From an uncultured Elusimicrobia bacterium (GTDB lineage: Bacteria; Elusimicrobiota; Elusimicrobia; UBA1565; UBA9628): a stretch of DNA of 35,768 nt. The position numbers were made by a program, and so were the translations under genes. A model generated the notes under the pieces. The model made no database searches, was not told where the DNA came from, and saw only the letters and a program-made list of their open reading frames with translations. Every line of letters begins with the position of its first letter. Position 1 is the stretch's first letter. Location: NCBI GenBank assembly GCA_903881545.1, contig CAIRTQ010000132.1, positions 1 through 35,768 on the forward strand. Reading direction: 5' to 3'. Positions 8,074-15,727 of this stretch are shown here, piece after piece.

Positions 8074-10459
8074 AAATAGAGCCGACGATGCCGGTTATGT
8101 CGCGGAATCGGAACAGGTCCATGTCCGGCGAATAATAATTCCGGTCCGGCAGCCGCGGGAAAGACGCCCCAAAATAGCGATCGAAGAGCACTCGGAAGGA
8201 ATTGACCGGCGTTATCGTCGGATACAGCGCGGCCTCCCCGCCGTCCGGGAAATAGAACGCATTGAGGATGCTCATTCGGGCGCGATGATACGCCGCCGGA
8301 GGGAACTCGTCGCCCCGGGTCATGGCCACGGTCTTAAACAGTTCCGGGCCGTGGTCGCCTTGGATGATGATGATAGGCCGCAACGCGCCGGCCTCCTGCA
8401 GCCGGGGCAGTATCTCCTCGAGCCTCTTGTTCAGGAACGCGATCTGGCCCAGGTAGCCCTTCTTGTTGAGGACCGCCCGTCCGTCGGTGATCTGATCGTC
8501 CTGCTCGGCCTCCGGGACGAGCCCGCCGCGGGCGTTGACGACGTATGGGTGGTGCGGGCAGAGGACGTGGGCGAACACGAATTTCGGGCCGGGGATGGCC
8601 GCGGCCTCGGCCAAAGCGTCGAAGTAAAAGAGCGTTTCTTCCCTCTTATCTTCGCCCCGGCGCTGCGGCTGTCGGAAGAGAAGGGTGGTTCGCCAGAACG
8701 CCATTCGGAAGGGGGACAGCCCCCGGCCGTCCAGCTCGATGTCCGCGTGAGGATTGTGGTCGAGGATCGCATGGAAGGGATTGATCCAGACGGTCTTGTA
8801 GCCGCGCGCCCTCAGGAAGCGCGCGGCGCCGCCGTCGGTCATCGCGGCCAGCAAAGACCCCGTATCGGCGCCGAGCGGATGGTAGGCCATGTTCATGGAA
8901 GAGGGGATGGAAAGCTCGGTGGTCCGGTAATTGCTCGAGCTTTTCGCCGCGACGTAGAACCCGCGCTTGCGCAAAAAGCCGAGGAAGCCGCTGTTGTCGA
9001 AACCCAGAGAGCCGCCGAGGGCTTGCTCTCCGCCGTAAGCGTCCAGCACGAGGTAGTAGATGTCGCGATTGGCCGTTGCGGCGCCGCGCAACGGCGCGGC
9101 GACGGGCGTCCCGGACGACTGCGTTCCTGTGTTGCGCGGCGGCGCGGCGACGAGACGCCGCGCCAGAGGAATGATGCTGAACAGGATGAGCAAGGCCGCG
9201 GCCATGGCCGAAAAGCGCGCCAGGCCTGCCTGTAGCCCGCGCCGCAGCCGGAGCGCCCCGAGGCAAAGACAGGCGCAGAATCCCAGAAGGATGGCCACGA
9301 ACCCGTCGGGCGAGAACAGCCCCAAGGGCGCGAGGGCCGTCCACAATCTCCCCGCCGCGAAAAATAGGATGACCCAGCAGGTCGCGACCAGGCCGCCGGA
9401 CAAGCTGTCGGCCAGCAAGCAGGCCCAGAGAGCGGCCGCCAAGAAGGCCCCTCCCGCGGACCATAAGGCGAGCTGGATGACTTCGGATATCGGGACCTGG
9501 AAGGTCCCCTGATGCAGGTTGGCGGAAGCCAGGAAGAGAGCGGGGAAGACAGCCCATAGCACGGGCGCCGCGAGATCGGCGGCGCGCAAAGAGGCCGGGG
9601 ACCACCGGCCGTTCCGGAAGCGGGCGATGGCAACGGCCGCCAGCGCCACCGCCAAGACCAGCGGCAGCAAGCCGAACAACGCGACGTCCAGCAGGATCCT
9701 GCCGCGCCTGGAGAGCGGGTGCATCAGCCGATAGCGGATGTCGAAGTCCCGGACCATCCCGTCAAAGAGGCGGGACTGGTCAAAACCAACACCCACGGTG
9801 ATGGCGCTCACGGAGAAAATCCAATCCTCGATGGTTTCGCGGACGACCGGGAGGCCGTCCACCCAGGCACGCAGGTATTTCGACTGCTCCACCTCGATGC
9901 GGACGTCGTACCAGCGCTCCGGTTGCGCCCGCTCGACCAGCTTGAAGCCCTGGATCAACGGAGGGAGATTCTTGCTGAGCGGGAAAACGCTGCTCACGAC
10001 GAGGGCTAAAGTCCCAGAAGAGCCCATCTCGAGGCGCAGGCCACCGTTGAAAGGGGCGGTCTGAAATACATTCTGCCAGCCATGAAAGGAATGGGCCCGC
10101 ATGCGGAACCGGATAGTGGCATCGGCTGTCGGGGCAGGCCGGGATTCACGCGTGGAGCGGACTTGACGAAGGGCTGGGTCCTGGGCCCGGCTGTCGAAAT
10201 TCGCGACCGCCCAACTCGCGGATTTTATGGTGCGGAGCCAGGGACGTTCTTTATAGATTGGGCATTGTAAAACCAGATAGACCAACGCGCCGGACGCGGC
10301 CAAAGCCGCCAGGTGCTGTGCCAAACGTGATCGCTCGAAAACAACCATGAGGTCACGGCCCGCATCTCTAAGCGGACGGAATCCCTTTGTCGACATATTC
10401 ACAAACAGACGCGCGAATGACTGAAAAAGTGTCATAGTCTCGACGTCGTTGGGGCTCAC
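8054..10459 (-). CDS. Membrane-bound sulfatase/phosphoethanolamine-transferase-superfamily protein with lectin-like domain
   Basis: 801 aa if started at the GTG at 10459; an in-frame ATG at 10435 (793 aa) is an alternative. Order: a membrane segment near 50-66; a beta-rich region about 85-250 resembling a concanavalin-A/LamG-like fold (GWQNVFQTAPFNGGLRLEMG, WYDVRIEVEQSKYLRAWVDG); about five or six membrane helices (255-440); then a periplasmic alkaline-phosphatase-superfamily domain. Its motifs are YYLVLDAYGGEQAL (metal site), NYRTTELSIPSSMNM (nucleophile region), FAHVLCPHHPYV and IQGDHGPEL (metal site). No sulfatase C/S-X-P-X-R signature was found, so it may be a phospho- or sulfo-group transferase or hydrolase acting on the exported glycan. 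First gene of the leftward operon. Confidence 0.85.
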   Translation of the reverse strand: MSPNDVETMTLFQSFARLFVNMSTKGFRPLRDAGRDLMVVFERSRLAQHLAALAASGALVYLVLQCPIYKERPWLRTIKSASWAVANFDSRAQDPALRQVRSTRESRPAPTADATIRFRMRAHSFHGWQNVFQTAPFNGGLRLEMGSSGTLALVVSSVFPLSKNLPPLIQGFKLVERAQPERWYDVRIEVEQSKYLRAWVDGLPVVRETIEDWIFSVSAITVGVGFDQSRLFDGMVRDFDIRYRLMHPLSRRGRILLDVALFGLLPLVLAVALAAVAIARFRNGRWSPASLRAADLAAPVLWAVFPALFLASANLHQGTFQVPISEVIQLALWSAGGAFLAAALWACLLADSLSGGLVATCWVILFFAAGRLWTALAPLGLFSPDGFVAILLGFCACLCLGALRLRRGLQAGLARFSAMAAALLILFSIIPLARRLVAAPPRNTGTQSSGTPVAAPLRGAATANRDIYYLVLDAYGGEQALGGSLGFDNSGFLGFLRKRGFYVAAKSSSNYRTTELSIPSSMNMAYHPLGADTGSLLAAMTDGGAARFLRARGYKTVWINPFHAILDHNPHADIELDGRGLSPFRMAFWRTTLLFRQPQRRGEDKREETLFYFDALAEAAAIPGPKFVFAHVLCPHHPYVVNARGGLVPEAEQDDQITDGRAVLNKKGYLGQIAFLNKRLEEILPRLQEAGALRPIIIIQGDHGPELFKTVAMTRGDEFPPAAYHRARMSILNAFYFPDGGEAALYPTITPVNSFRVLFDRYFGASFPRLPDRNYYSPDMDLFRFRDITGIVGSIYEKKNN

Positions 10460-10537
10460 AGCATAATATTACAAATAATACATCGGCCCGCCACGGTCGC
10501 CTTGACTTCCTCTAGCGAGGCAAACTAGAATTCCCGG
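10460..10537. promoter_or_regulatory. Divergent intergenic region with AT-rich core
   Basis: These 78 nt separate the leftward polysaccharide operon from the rightward genes. The left part is AT-rich and carries overlapping -10-like hexamers on the minus strand (TAATAT at 10471-10466, TATTAT at 10468-10463). TAATAT lies 6 nt before the GTG at 10459. No good minus-strand -35 was found. The right part holds the forward promoter listed separately. Confidence 0.45.
10502..10531 (+). promoter_or_regulatory. Sigma70-like promoter, probably leaderless transcript
   Basis: TTGACT (10502-10507), an 18-nt spacer, then TAGAAT (10526-10531). The ATG of the next gene begins 7 nt after the hexamer, where transcription would be expected to start. 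No ribosome-binding site fits in between, so the mRNA would be leaderless. Confidence 0.55.
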
Positions 10538-11821
10538 ATGACAAAGCGGCGCTGGAGCCGCCCGCTGGTCTGCATCCTGAGCCTCGCCTGGGCGGCGGCC
10601 GCACGCGCCGGCGCGGCCGCGCCGGCCAACCCCGAAGCGCCGGCCTGGGCACTGGACCCCAAGGTCTTCGCCGCCGCGCGCGAAAAATGCCTGGCGCAAA
10701 TCCGCGCCGCGTTTCTAGATAGCGCCGGCCAATCCCCCCTGCCCGCCACCGATTTTCCCGATAACTACGCAGTCTCCTTCGCCACGCAGACCGCGGAGCT
10801 CAAATCCTTGGCGGCGCAGACCGCCTATGTCCGGCTGGGGCGCGGGCCGGAGGACATGTCCACCTATGCCGACATGGTCGTGCACCTGGCCGCCCGCCTG
10901 GGCGTCGATCCCCCGGAATCCGCCCTCCCCATCTACCGCGGCCGAGTGCGGCCCGCAGGACAGGCCCTCACCCCGCAGCAGGAACAAGGCTTTTCCGAGC
11001 TCACCGCCGCGGTGCGGACTCCCGGCTTCCGCCGCCGCGCCATCTACATCCCCGCCATCTTCGGCAAACCCGCCTCGGCCCGAGCCTCCGCGCCCACCGC
11101 GCTCCGCGGCGCCAAGGGCAAACGCCGGCGTTCCCGCCGCGCCGTGGCGCCCCCCCCCGAACCGCAGGGCCCGCCCCGCAGCGTCCTGGAATCCATCGAC
11201 TGGAAGCGCGCCGACGAGCTGGCCGCGGCGGCCGCCTCCGGAGCGGACGGCTGGAGCCGCAAGACGCGGCGCCGCCGCAAAGGGCGCTGTTACGAATGGG
11301 TGCGCATGGCTTTGCAGAAAACGGGACTATGGACGGAGGAATTCCGCAGCGAAGTCTCATCCCGAGGCGACTCGCGCCGGCCCAGGCGCGCCTACAGCTT
11401 CGCCTGGGCCATGAACAAGATCGAATCCCGCATGGAGAAGGACCCTTTCATCGGGCGCCCCGCGCCCCTGCGCAGGCTCGACCTGCGCGTGGACCCCCTG
11501 GTCAAGGGCAGCATCGTGGTCTTCGACCGCAACGCCTGCGGCTTCAACTCCAGATCGGGACACATCGAGGTCATCACATCGATCGAACCCTTGCGCGCCT
11601 CGAGCTACAAATTCCATGAGGTCAAACTCGACTGCCTGGCCAAGGCCGCGGACGCCGGCCAAGTGCATATCTATGTCCCCCAGCGCCTCGACCCCTACCC
11701 CCCCAAGCCCGAACCGCACCCGGCCGCCGCTCCCGCGCCCTCTGATGCGAACCACGCGCCGGCGCAGGTGACAGCCGCGCTCCCGCCTCCAGCCGGAACG
11801 ATCCCGGCCGCGACGCCTTGA
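10538..11821 (+). CDS. Secreted protein with CHAP/NlpC-like putative cysteine peptidase domain
   Basis: 427 aa. A signal peptide (MTKRRWSRPLVCILSLAWAA, cleavage after ARA or AGA) indicates export. Residues about 30-170 are an unassigned mostly helical region. Residues 190-215 are a basic and proline-rich stretch (KGKRRRSRRAVAPPPEP). The C-terminal part has GRCYEWVRMAL with C251, then KGSIVVFDRN and SRSGHIEV with H342. This Cys-to-His order, with an intervening GSIVVFD strand, is what CHAP or NlpC/P60-type amidases show, but overall similarity is too low to name a family. The last 50 residues are Pro/Ala-rich and may span the cell wall. The start has no Shine-Dalgarno but a good promoter just upstream. 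A peptidoglycan-hydrolase role is inference only. Confidence 0.7.
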   Translation: MTKRRWSRPLVCILSLAWAAAARAGAAAPANPEAPAWALDPKVFAAAREKCLAQIRAAFLDSAGQSPLPATDFPDNYAVSFATQTAELKSLAAQTAYVRLGRGPEDMSTYADMVVHLAARLGVDPPESALPIYRGRVRPAGQALTPQQEQGFSELTAAVRTPGFRRRAIYIPAIFGKPASARASAPTALRGAKGKRRRSRRAVAPPPEPQGPPRSVLESIDWKRADELAAAAASGADGWSRKTRRRRKGRCYEWVRMALQKTGLWTEEFRSEVSSRGDSRRPRRAYSFAWAMNKIESRMEKDPFIGRPAPLRRLDLRVDPLVKGSIVVFDRNACGFNSRSGHIEVITSIEPLRASSYKFHEVKLDCLAKAADAGQVHIYVPQRLDPYPPKPEPHPAAAPAPSDANHAPAQVTAALPPPAGTIPAATP

Positions 11822-11905
11822 CCGCGTCCCGGCGATCAGACGTTGGATACCTTATACGCCAATCTGTTAGCATTCTAAAGAGGTGCTTGCATCCAAGCCC
11901 CTTTC

Positions 11906-11910
11906 GGAGG
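11906..11910 (+). promoter_or_regulatory. Ribosome-binding site fixing the start at 11917
   Basis: GGAGG lies six bases before the ATG at 11917. The reading frame is open back to 11818, but the upstream residues lack protein character, and the signal peptide begins exactly at 11917. In the 95-nt gap from 11822 I see only weak -10-like hexamers and no convincing Zur- or MntR-type palindrome. Confidence 0.75.
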
Positions 11911-11916
11911 CATGAC

Positions 11917-13092
11917 ATGCGCAATGCGCTATTATCGCTGCTCTTGCTGCTCCCCTTGACGGCGGCGGCGCAGATCGACGCCAGTTCGACCACCCTGGAC
12001 GCCCAACAGGAACTCAAGGAGCTGCGGGCCCGTCTCGACAAAATCGAAGGCGCCCCGCTGAAAGCCTCGCTGTCGGCCTTCAATCCGGCCATGGGCATGG
12101 CCATCGACCTCGCCTACCAGCACATGAAGAACGACCAAGGCGCCTTCCAGTTCCGCGCCGCGGAGCTCAATGTGGAAGCGCCCATAGACCCGTTCCTCAA
12201 GGGCTGGGCCGTAATCACCGGCACCAGCGGCGGCACCACCACCGTGGATGTAGAGGAAGCAGCCCTGCAGACCACCTCCTTGCCGTACAATCTGACCGTG
12301 ACCGGAGGCCGGATGTTCGCCGCGTTCGGCCGCTTGGTCCACTGGCATGACCATGAACTGCCCGTTACCCAGCGTCCCCTGTCCATAGACTCCTTCGTGG
12401 GCGGCGAGAGCCGCGCCGACGGCATCGAAGTCTCCTACCTGTTCCCGACCGATACCTACATCAACGCCACGGCGGGGATGTACGACAAGATAGGCGCCGA
12501 CAACACACGGCAGGATCCGGCCGGGCTGCGCTCCCTGGACCAGTTCACCTATCTGGGACGCTTGAGCACCTACGAGGACATCGGGGACGACCACAGCGTG
12601 GAACTGGGCGTGGATTCGGCCTGGACCCCCAAGCGCTTCGTGACCGGCACCACCAACACGCGCAAGGACACCTGGCGCACGCTCAGCAGCGTGGACTTTA
12701 CCTACCGCTACCAACCGACACAGGGCGGCTTGTATCAGGGCATCGTATGGGGTACGGAGATCCTGCAGAACGACGAGCGGCGCTTCGATGCCAACAACAA
12801 CCCCGCCAACAGGGTCAACGCCTACTCCGGCTACTCCTACATCCAGGCCAAGATGGGCCCGCGCCTGCGGCCGGGCGTTCTGGTAGACCTCGCCGAAGGC
12901 CTGGACCAGGCGCGCCAGCTGACCAAGACCTATTCGGCCTTTTTGACCTACGACGTTTCGGAATTCCAGCGCCTGCGGGTCGTTTACTCGCGGCAGATGG
13001 ACAACATCCCGGGCTCGCGGCAGGCCAACATCGTCGCCTTGCAATGGACCGGAGTGCTGGGCCACCACGTCCACGGATTCCGCGACCGCTAG
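11917..13092 (+). CDS. Outer-membrane beta-barrel protein of a metal-uptake operon
   Basis: 391 aa. A signal peptide (MRNALLSLLLLLPLTAAAQ) is followed by a short coiled coil (LDAQQELKELRARLDKIEG), as in many porin-like proteins. The rest consists of alternating hydrophobic/polar strands with Gly, Tyr and Trp (FQFRAAELNVEAP, LTVTGGRMFAAFGRL, YLFPTDTYINATAGMYDKIG, TYRYQPTQGGLYQGIVWGTEIL), as expected for a 14-18-strand barrel. A histidine cluster, LVHWHDHELP (near residues 143-152), could bind a metal. It lies 33 nt upstream of the ZnuA-like gene on the same strand. Barrels of this type do occur beside zinc/manganese ABC operons. I infer it admits metal ions or a metal complex across the outer membrane, but no plug domain is visible, so it is not a classic TonB receptor. 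Confidence 0.75.
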   Translation: MRNALLSLLLLLPLTAAAQIDASSTTLDAQQELKELRARLDKIEGAPLKASLSAFNPAMGMAIDLAYQHMKNDQGAFQFRAAELNVEAPIDPFLKGWAVITGTSGGTTTVDVEEAALQTTSLPYNLTVTGGRMFAAFGRLVHWHDHELPVTQRPLSIDSFVGGESRADGIEVSYLFPTDTYINATAGMYDKIGADNTRQDPAGLRSLDQFTYLGRLSTYEDIGDDHSVELGVDSAWTPKRFVTGTTNTRKDTWRTLSSVDFTYRYQPTQGGLYQGIVWGTEILQNDERRFDANNNPANRVNAYSGYSYIQAKMGPRLRPGVLVDLAEGLDQARQLTKTYSAFLTYDVSEFQRLRVVYSRQMDNIPGSRQANIVALQWTGVLGHHVHGFRDR

Positions 13093-13125
13093 GTGATGAT
13101 GAAATTTATGCTCACGGAGAAAACG

Positions 13126-14073
13126 ATGAAAAATGAACTGCTGGCCTTGACCCTGCTCCTCGTGGCGGTGTCCCTGACGGCAAGGGCCCAGGCCGCGGGC
13201 GCGCTGCGGGTCGTGGCCACCGTGCCCGATCTCGTCGACATCACCAACCGCATCGGCGGCGGCCTGGTCAAGGTCGACGGCCTGGCCAAAGGCGCCGAGG
13301 ACATCCATCAGGTGGTGATGCGGCCGAGCTTCGTGACCAAGCTCAACAAGGCTGACGCCGTGGTCTTCCTGGGCCTCTCGGTGGAGCACGCCTTCCTGCC
13401 CGGCCTCCTCGACGTGGCGGCCAACCCCAAGATGCGCCAGGACCCCGCCACCCAAGGCTGCGTCGGGACGGGCTGCATCGACACCTCCGAAGGCTTGAGC
13501 GTCCTGGAAAAGCCCGACACCCTCAGCCGCGCCCAGGGCGAACTCCATCCGCAGGGCAACCCCCACTACAACATCGGGCCGGATCAAGGCCCCTTGCTGG
13601 CGCGCAACATCGCTAAGGGCCTTTCCCGGATCGACCCCGTCCATGCCGCGGATTACAAGAGGAACCTCAAGGAATACTTGGCCGAACTCGAGCCTAAGAT
13701 CGCTCTGTGGCGCAAGTGGGTGGCCCCGCTCAAAGGCCTCAAGGCCGTTTCCTTCCACAAGGACGTGTGCTATCTTGGCCGCTTCACCGGCATCGACTTC
13801 GTGGACACCCTTGAACTCAAGCCCGGCGTCGCCCCCACGCCCACGCATCTGGAGGCGCTGGTCAGGGAGATGAAGGAACAGGACATCAAGCTCATCGTCC
13901 GCGAACAGCAGTACGACCCCAAGGTCTGCCAGTGGCTGGCGGACCAGACCGGAGCCAAGATCGCGGTCATCGGCACCATGGCCAACGCCTTCCCCGGCGC
14001 TGAGACCTTCGAAAAGATCTCGGAGCGCAACCTCAAGGCCCTCCTCGCGGCCGTGGGCAAGGAACCCTCCTGA
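13126..14073 (+). CDS. ZnuA-like periplasmic metal-binding protein of an ABC transporter
   Basis: 315 aa from the ATG at 13126, which has GGAGA five bases upstream; the frame opens earlier at a GTG (13093), but the signal peptide MKNELLALTLLLVAVSL starts here. It is a cluster A-I (ZnuA/TroA/PsaA) protein: RVVATVPDLVDITNRIGG at the N-terminus, a metal ligand H61 in EDIHQVVMRPS, H147 in NPHYNIGP and H211 in FHKDVCYLGRFTG. The fourth ligand is probably an acidic residue or water near the C-terminus. There is no His-rich loop of the kind seen in ZnuA, so zinc or manganese cannot be decided. No lipobox was seen; the protein is probably soluble in the periplasm. It delivers metal to the ATPase/permease pair encoded next. 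Confidence 0.88.
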   Translation: MKNELLALTLLLVAVSLTARAQAAGALRVVATVPDLVDITNRIGGGLVKVDGLAKGAEDIHQVVMRPSFVTKLNKADAVVFLGLSVEHAFLPGLLDVAANPKMRQDPATQGCVGTGCIDTSEGLSVLEKPDTLSRAQGELHPQGNPHYNIGPDQGPLLARNIAKGLSRIDPVHAADYKRNLKEYLAELEPKIALWRKWVAPLKGLKAVSFHKDVCYLGRFTGIDFVDTLELKPGVAPTPTHLEALVREMKEQDIKLIVREQQYDPKVCQWLADQTGAKIAVIGTMANAFPGAETFEKISERNLKALLAAVGKEPS

Positions 14074-14079
14074 CAGAAC

Positions 14080-14088
14080 TGTTATAAT
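14080..14088 (+). promoter_or_regulatory. Extended -10 promoter element before the ABC ATPase gene
   Basis: TGTTATAAT is an extended -10 (TGn plus perfect TATAAT) 18 nt before the ATG at 14107. No clear -35 is seen, and no Shine-Dalgarno lies between. It could give an internal, short-leader transcript of the ATPase and permease. Confidence 0.4.
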
Positions 14089-14106
14089 CATCCGCCGCCG
14101 TCAACC

Positions 14107-14823
14107 ATGACAGAACCCCTCATCAAGTTCAAGCACGCCAGCCTCGGCTATGGCAAGGCCGCGGTCCTGGCCGGCGTCGATTTCGAGATCGCGCCGCAAT
14201 CCTTCGTGGGCATACTCGGGCACAATGGCTCGGGCAAGACCACTCTGCTCAAGACCGTCCTGGGGTTGATCCCTTGCCTGAAAGGGCATTTCACCTCCTG
14301 CGGCGCGCAGTCCGGTCCGCCGCGCTTCGGCTACGTGCCGCAGAAAGAAAGGCTGGACCCTATCTATCCTTTGAACGCCCATGACGTCGTGGCCATGGGC
14401 GCGTACCGGAAGTTCGAACTCTTCCGCCGCCTGCGGCGGTCGGACGGCCGCGATCTCGCCGCGCATTGCCTGGCCGAATGCGGCGCCGCGCACCTGGCCC
14501 GCAAGGCTTTCAGCGACTTATCGGGCGGACAGAAGCAGCGGGTCCTCATCGCCCGCGCCCTGGCGGCCGAGCCGGAGGTCCTGGCCTTGGACGAGCCCTT
14601 GGCCGGCATCGACATCACGACGCAAAAGGCGTTGCTCGATCTCCTCGGCCATCTCAAGGAGCAGCGCCGGCTGACCGTCCTCATGGTCAGCCACCGCATT
14701 TCCGCGGAAAGAGGGCTCTTCACCCACGTCATCTGGTGCGACGAGGGCGAAGCCGTGCTGGGCCCCGCCGACGCCATGCTCTCCGGAGAAAAGCTCGGCG
14801 AGATATTCAAGACCGAACTATGA
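14107..14823 (+). CDS. Metal ABC transporter ATP-binding protein (ZnuC/MntB-like)
   Basis: 238 aa, the usual size for the family. Walker A is GHNGSGKT (38-45), the signature is LSGGQ (138-142), Walker B is VLALDEP with D162 and E163, and the H-loop histidine is H196 in VSH. The Q-loop region reads FGYVPQKERLD. It energises import of a divalent metal through the permease encoded by the overlapping next gene (ATG within the stop, ATGA). Its order after the ZnuA-like gene is the standard one for zinc/manganese importers. The metal is undetermined, so no symbol is given. Confidence 0.92.
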   Translation: MTEPLIKFKHASLGYGKAAVLAGVDFEIAPQSFVGILGHNGSGKTTLLKTVLGLIPCLKGHFTSCGAQSGPPRFGYVPQKERLDPIYPLNAHDVVAMGAYRKFELFRRLRRSDGRDLAAHCLAECGAAHLARKAFSDLSGGQKQRVLIARALAAEPEVLALDEPLAGIDITTQKALLDLLGHLKEQRRLTVLMVSHRISAERGLFTHVIWCDEGEAVLGPADAMLSGEKLGEIFKTEL

Positions 14824-15719
14824 GCCAGCTCCTGGCCATGCTCAAGCCGGACTTCCTTCTCCATCACGCCCTCTACGGCAGCGTGGTGATGGGCTTCGTA
14901 TGCCCCCTGGTGGGCGTCTATTTCCTGTTGCGGCGCCTGGTCTTCTGGGGCGTGGCACTGCCCCAGGTCTCAGCGGCGGGCATCGCCTTCGCCTTCATGC
15001 TGCAGGGCTTCGGGGTCCACCTCTTCAGCGGGGCCGAGAGCCAGGAAAAGCACCTGGCGATCATCGGTTCGGTGCTCTTCACGGGCCTGAGCATCCTGTT
15101 TTTGGCCGTCCTGGAAAGGCGCGGCAAGGGCGTCTCGGAGGGGCGCCTCGGCGCGCTCTACGCCCTGGCTTGGGCCGCATCCATCCTCTTCGTGGCCTGG
15201 AACGCGGCGGGCGAGACCGAGATGCTGGGCCTGCTCAAAGGCGAGATCGTGGCCATCTCGGAGAGCGACTTCCACGCCATGCTCGACATCTTCGGCCTCA
15301 TCGCCGCGGCCATGCTCCTCTTCCAGAGGGAATTCCTGCTCGTCGCCTACGACCGCGACATGGCCGTGACCTTGGGCCGCAACGTGCTGCTCTGGGACGT
15401 CGTCCTCTATCTCATCGTCGGCCTGACGGTCTCGCTGGGCGTCATGACCGTGGGCCCGCTCGTCATCTTCGGCTTCCTGGTCGTGCCCCCCATGGCGGCC
15501 TTGCCCTGGGCCCGCGGCATGATGTCTTTCTCGATCCTCGCCTCCCTTGGCGGCGGCCTGAGCGCCCTGGCCGGCTTCTATATGTCGTACGCTTATGACC
15601 TGCCCCTGGGTCCGGTGGCCGTCAGCGCGGCCTGCGTCCTGTTGGGCTTGTCCTGGCTCGCCAAGGCCGCGGCGGGGCTCAGGGCCGGCCCGCGCGAGAT
15701 CGCGCGGCTGGGGGCCTAA
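14820..15719 (+). CDS. Metal ABC transporter permease (ABC-3 family, ZnuB-like)
   Basis: 299 aa from the ATG at 14820, whose last two bases are part of the previous stop. About eight hydrophobic segments are visible, for example VVMGFVCPLVGVYFLLRRLVFWGVALPQVSAAGIAFAF, LAIIGSVLFTGLSILFLAVL and LIVGLTVSLGVMTVGPLVIFGFLVVPPMAALPWA. The LVFWGVALPQVSAAGIAFAF stretch and the VGPLVIFGFLVVPPMAA block are hallmarks of ABC-3 permeases (ZnuB, TroC, MntC). It forms the inner-membrane channel of the importer. The frame is open upstream inside the ATPase gene, but that part is not protein-like. It is the last gene of the metal operon, only 8 nt before the next glycosyltransferase gene. Confidence 0.92.
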   Translation: MSQLLAMLKPDFLLHHALYGSVVMGFVCPLVGVYFLLRRLVFWGVALPQVSAAGIAFAFMLQGFGVHLFSGAESQEKHLAIIGSVLFTGLSILFLAVLERRGKGVSEGRLGALYALAWAASILFVAWNAAGETEMLGLLKGEIVAISESDFHAMLDIFGLIAAAMLLFQREFLLVAYDRDMAVTLGRNVLLWDVVLYLIVGLTVSLGVMTVGPLVIFGFLVVPPMAALPWARGMMSFSILASLGGGLSALAGFYMSYAYDLPLGPVAVSAACVLLGLSWLAKAAAGLRAGPREIARLGA

Positions 15720-15727
15720 GGCTCAGG

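Noticed and set aside
11822-11916. Zur/MntR operator before the metal operon
   Set aside because: No AT-rich palindrome of the expected kind was found; only weak -10-like hexamers are present.
11932-14091. Long minus-strand open frame (about 719 codons) opposite the outer-membrane barrel and metal-binding genes
   Set aside because: It is a GC-rich antisense shadow. The forward frames have signal peptides, ribosome-binding sites and family motifs; the reverse frame shows none.
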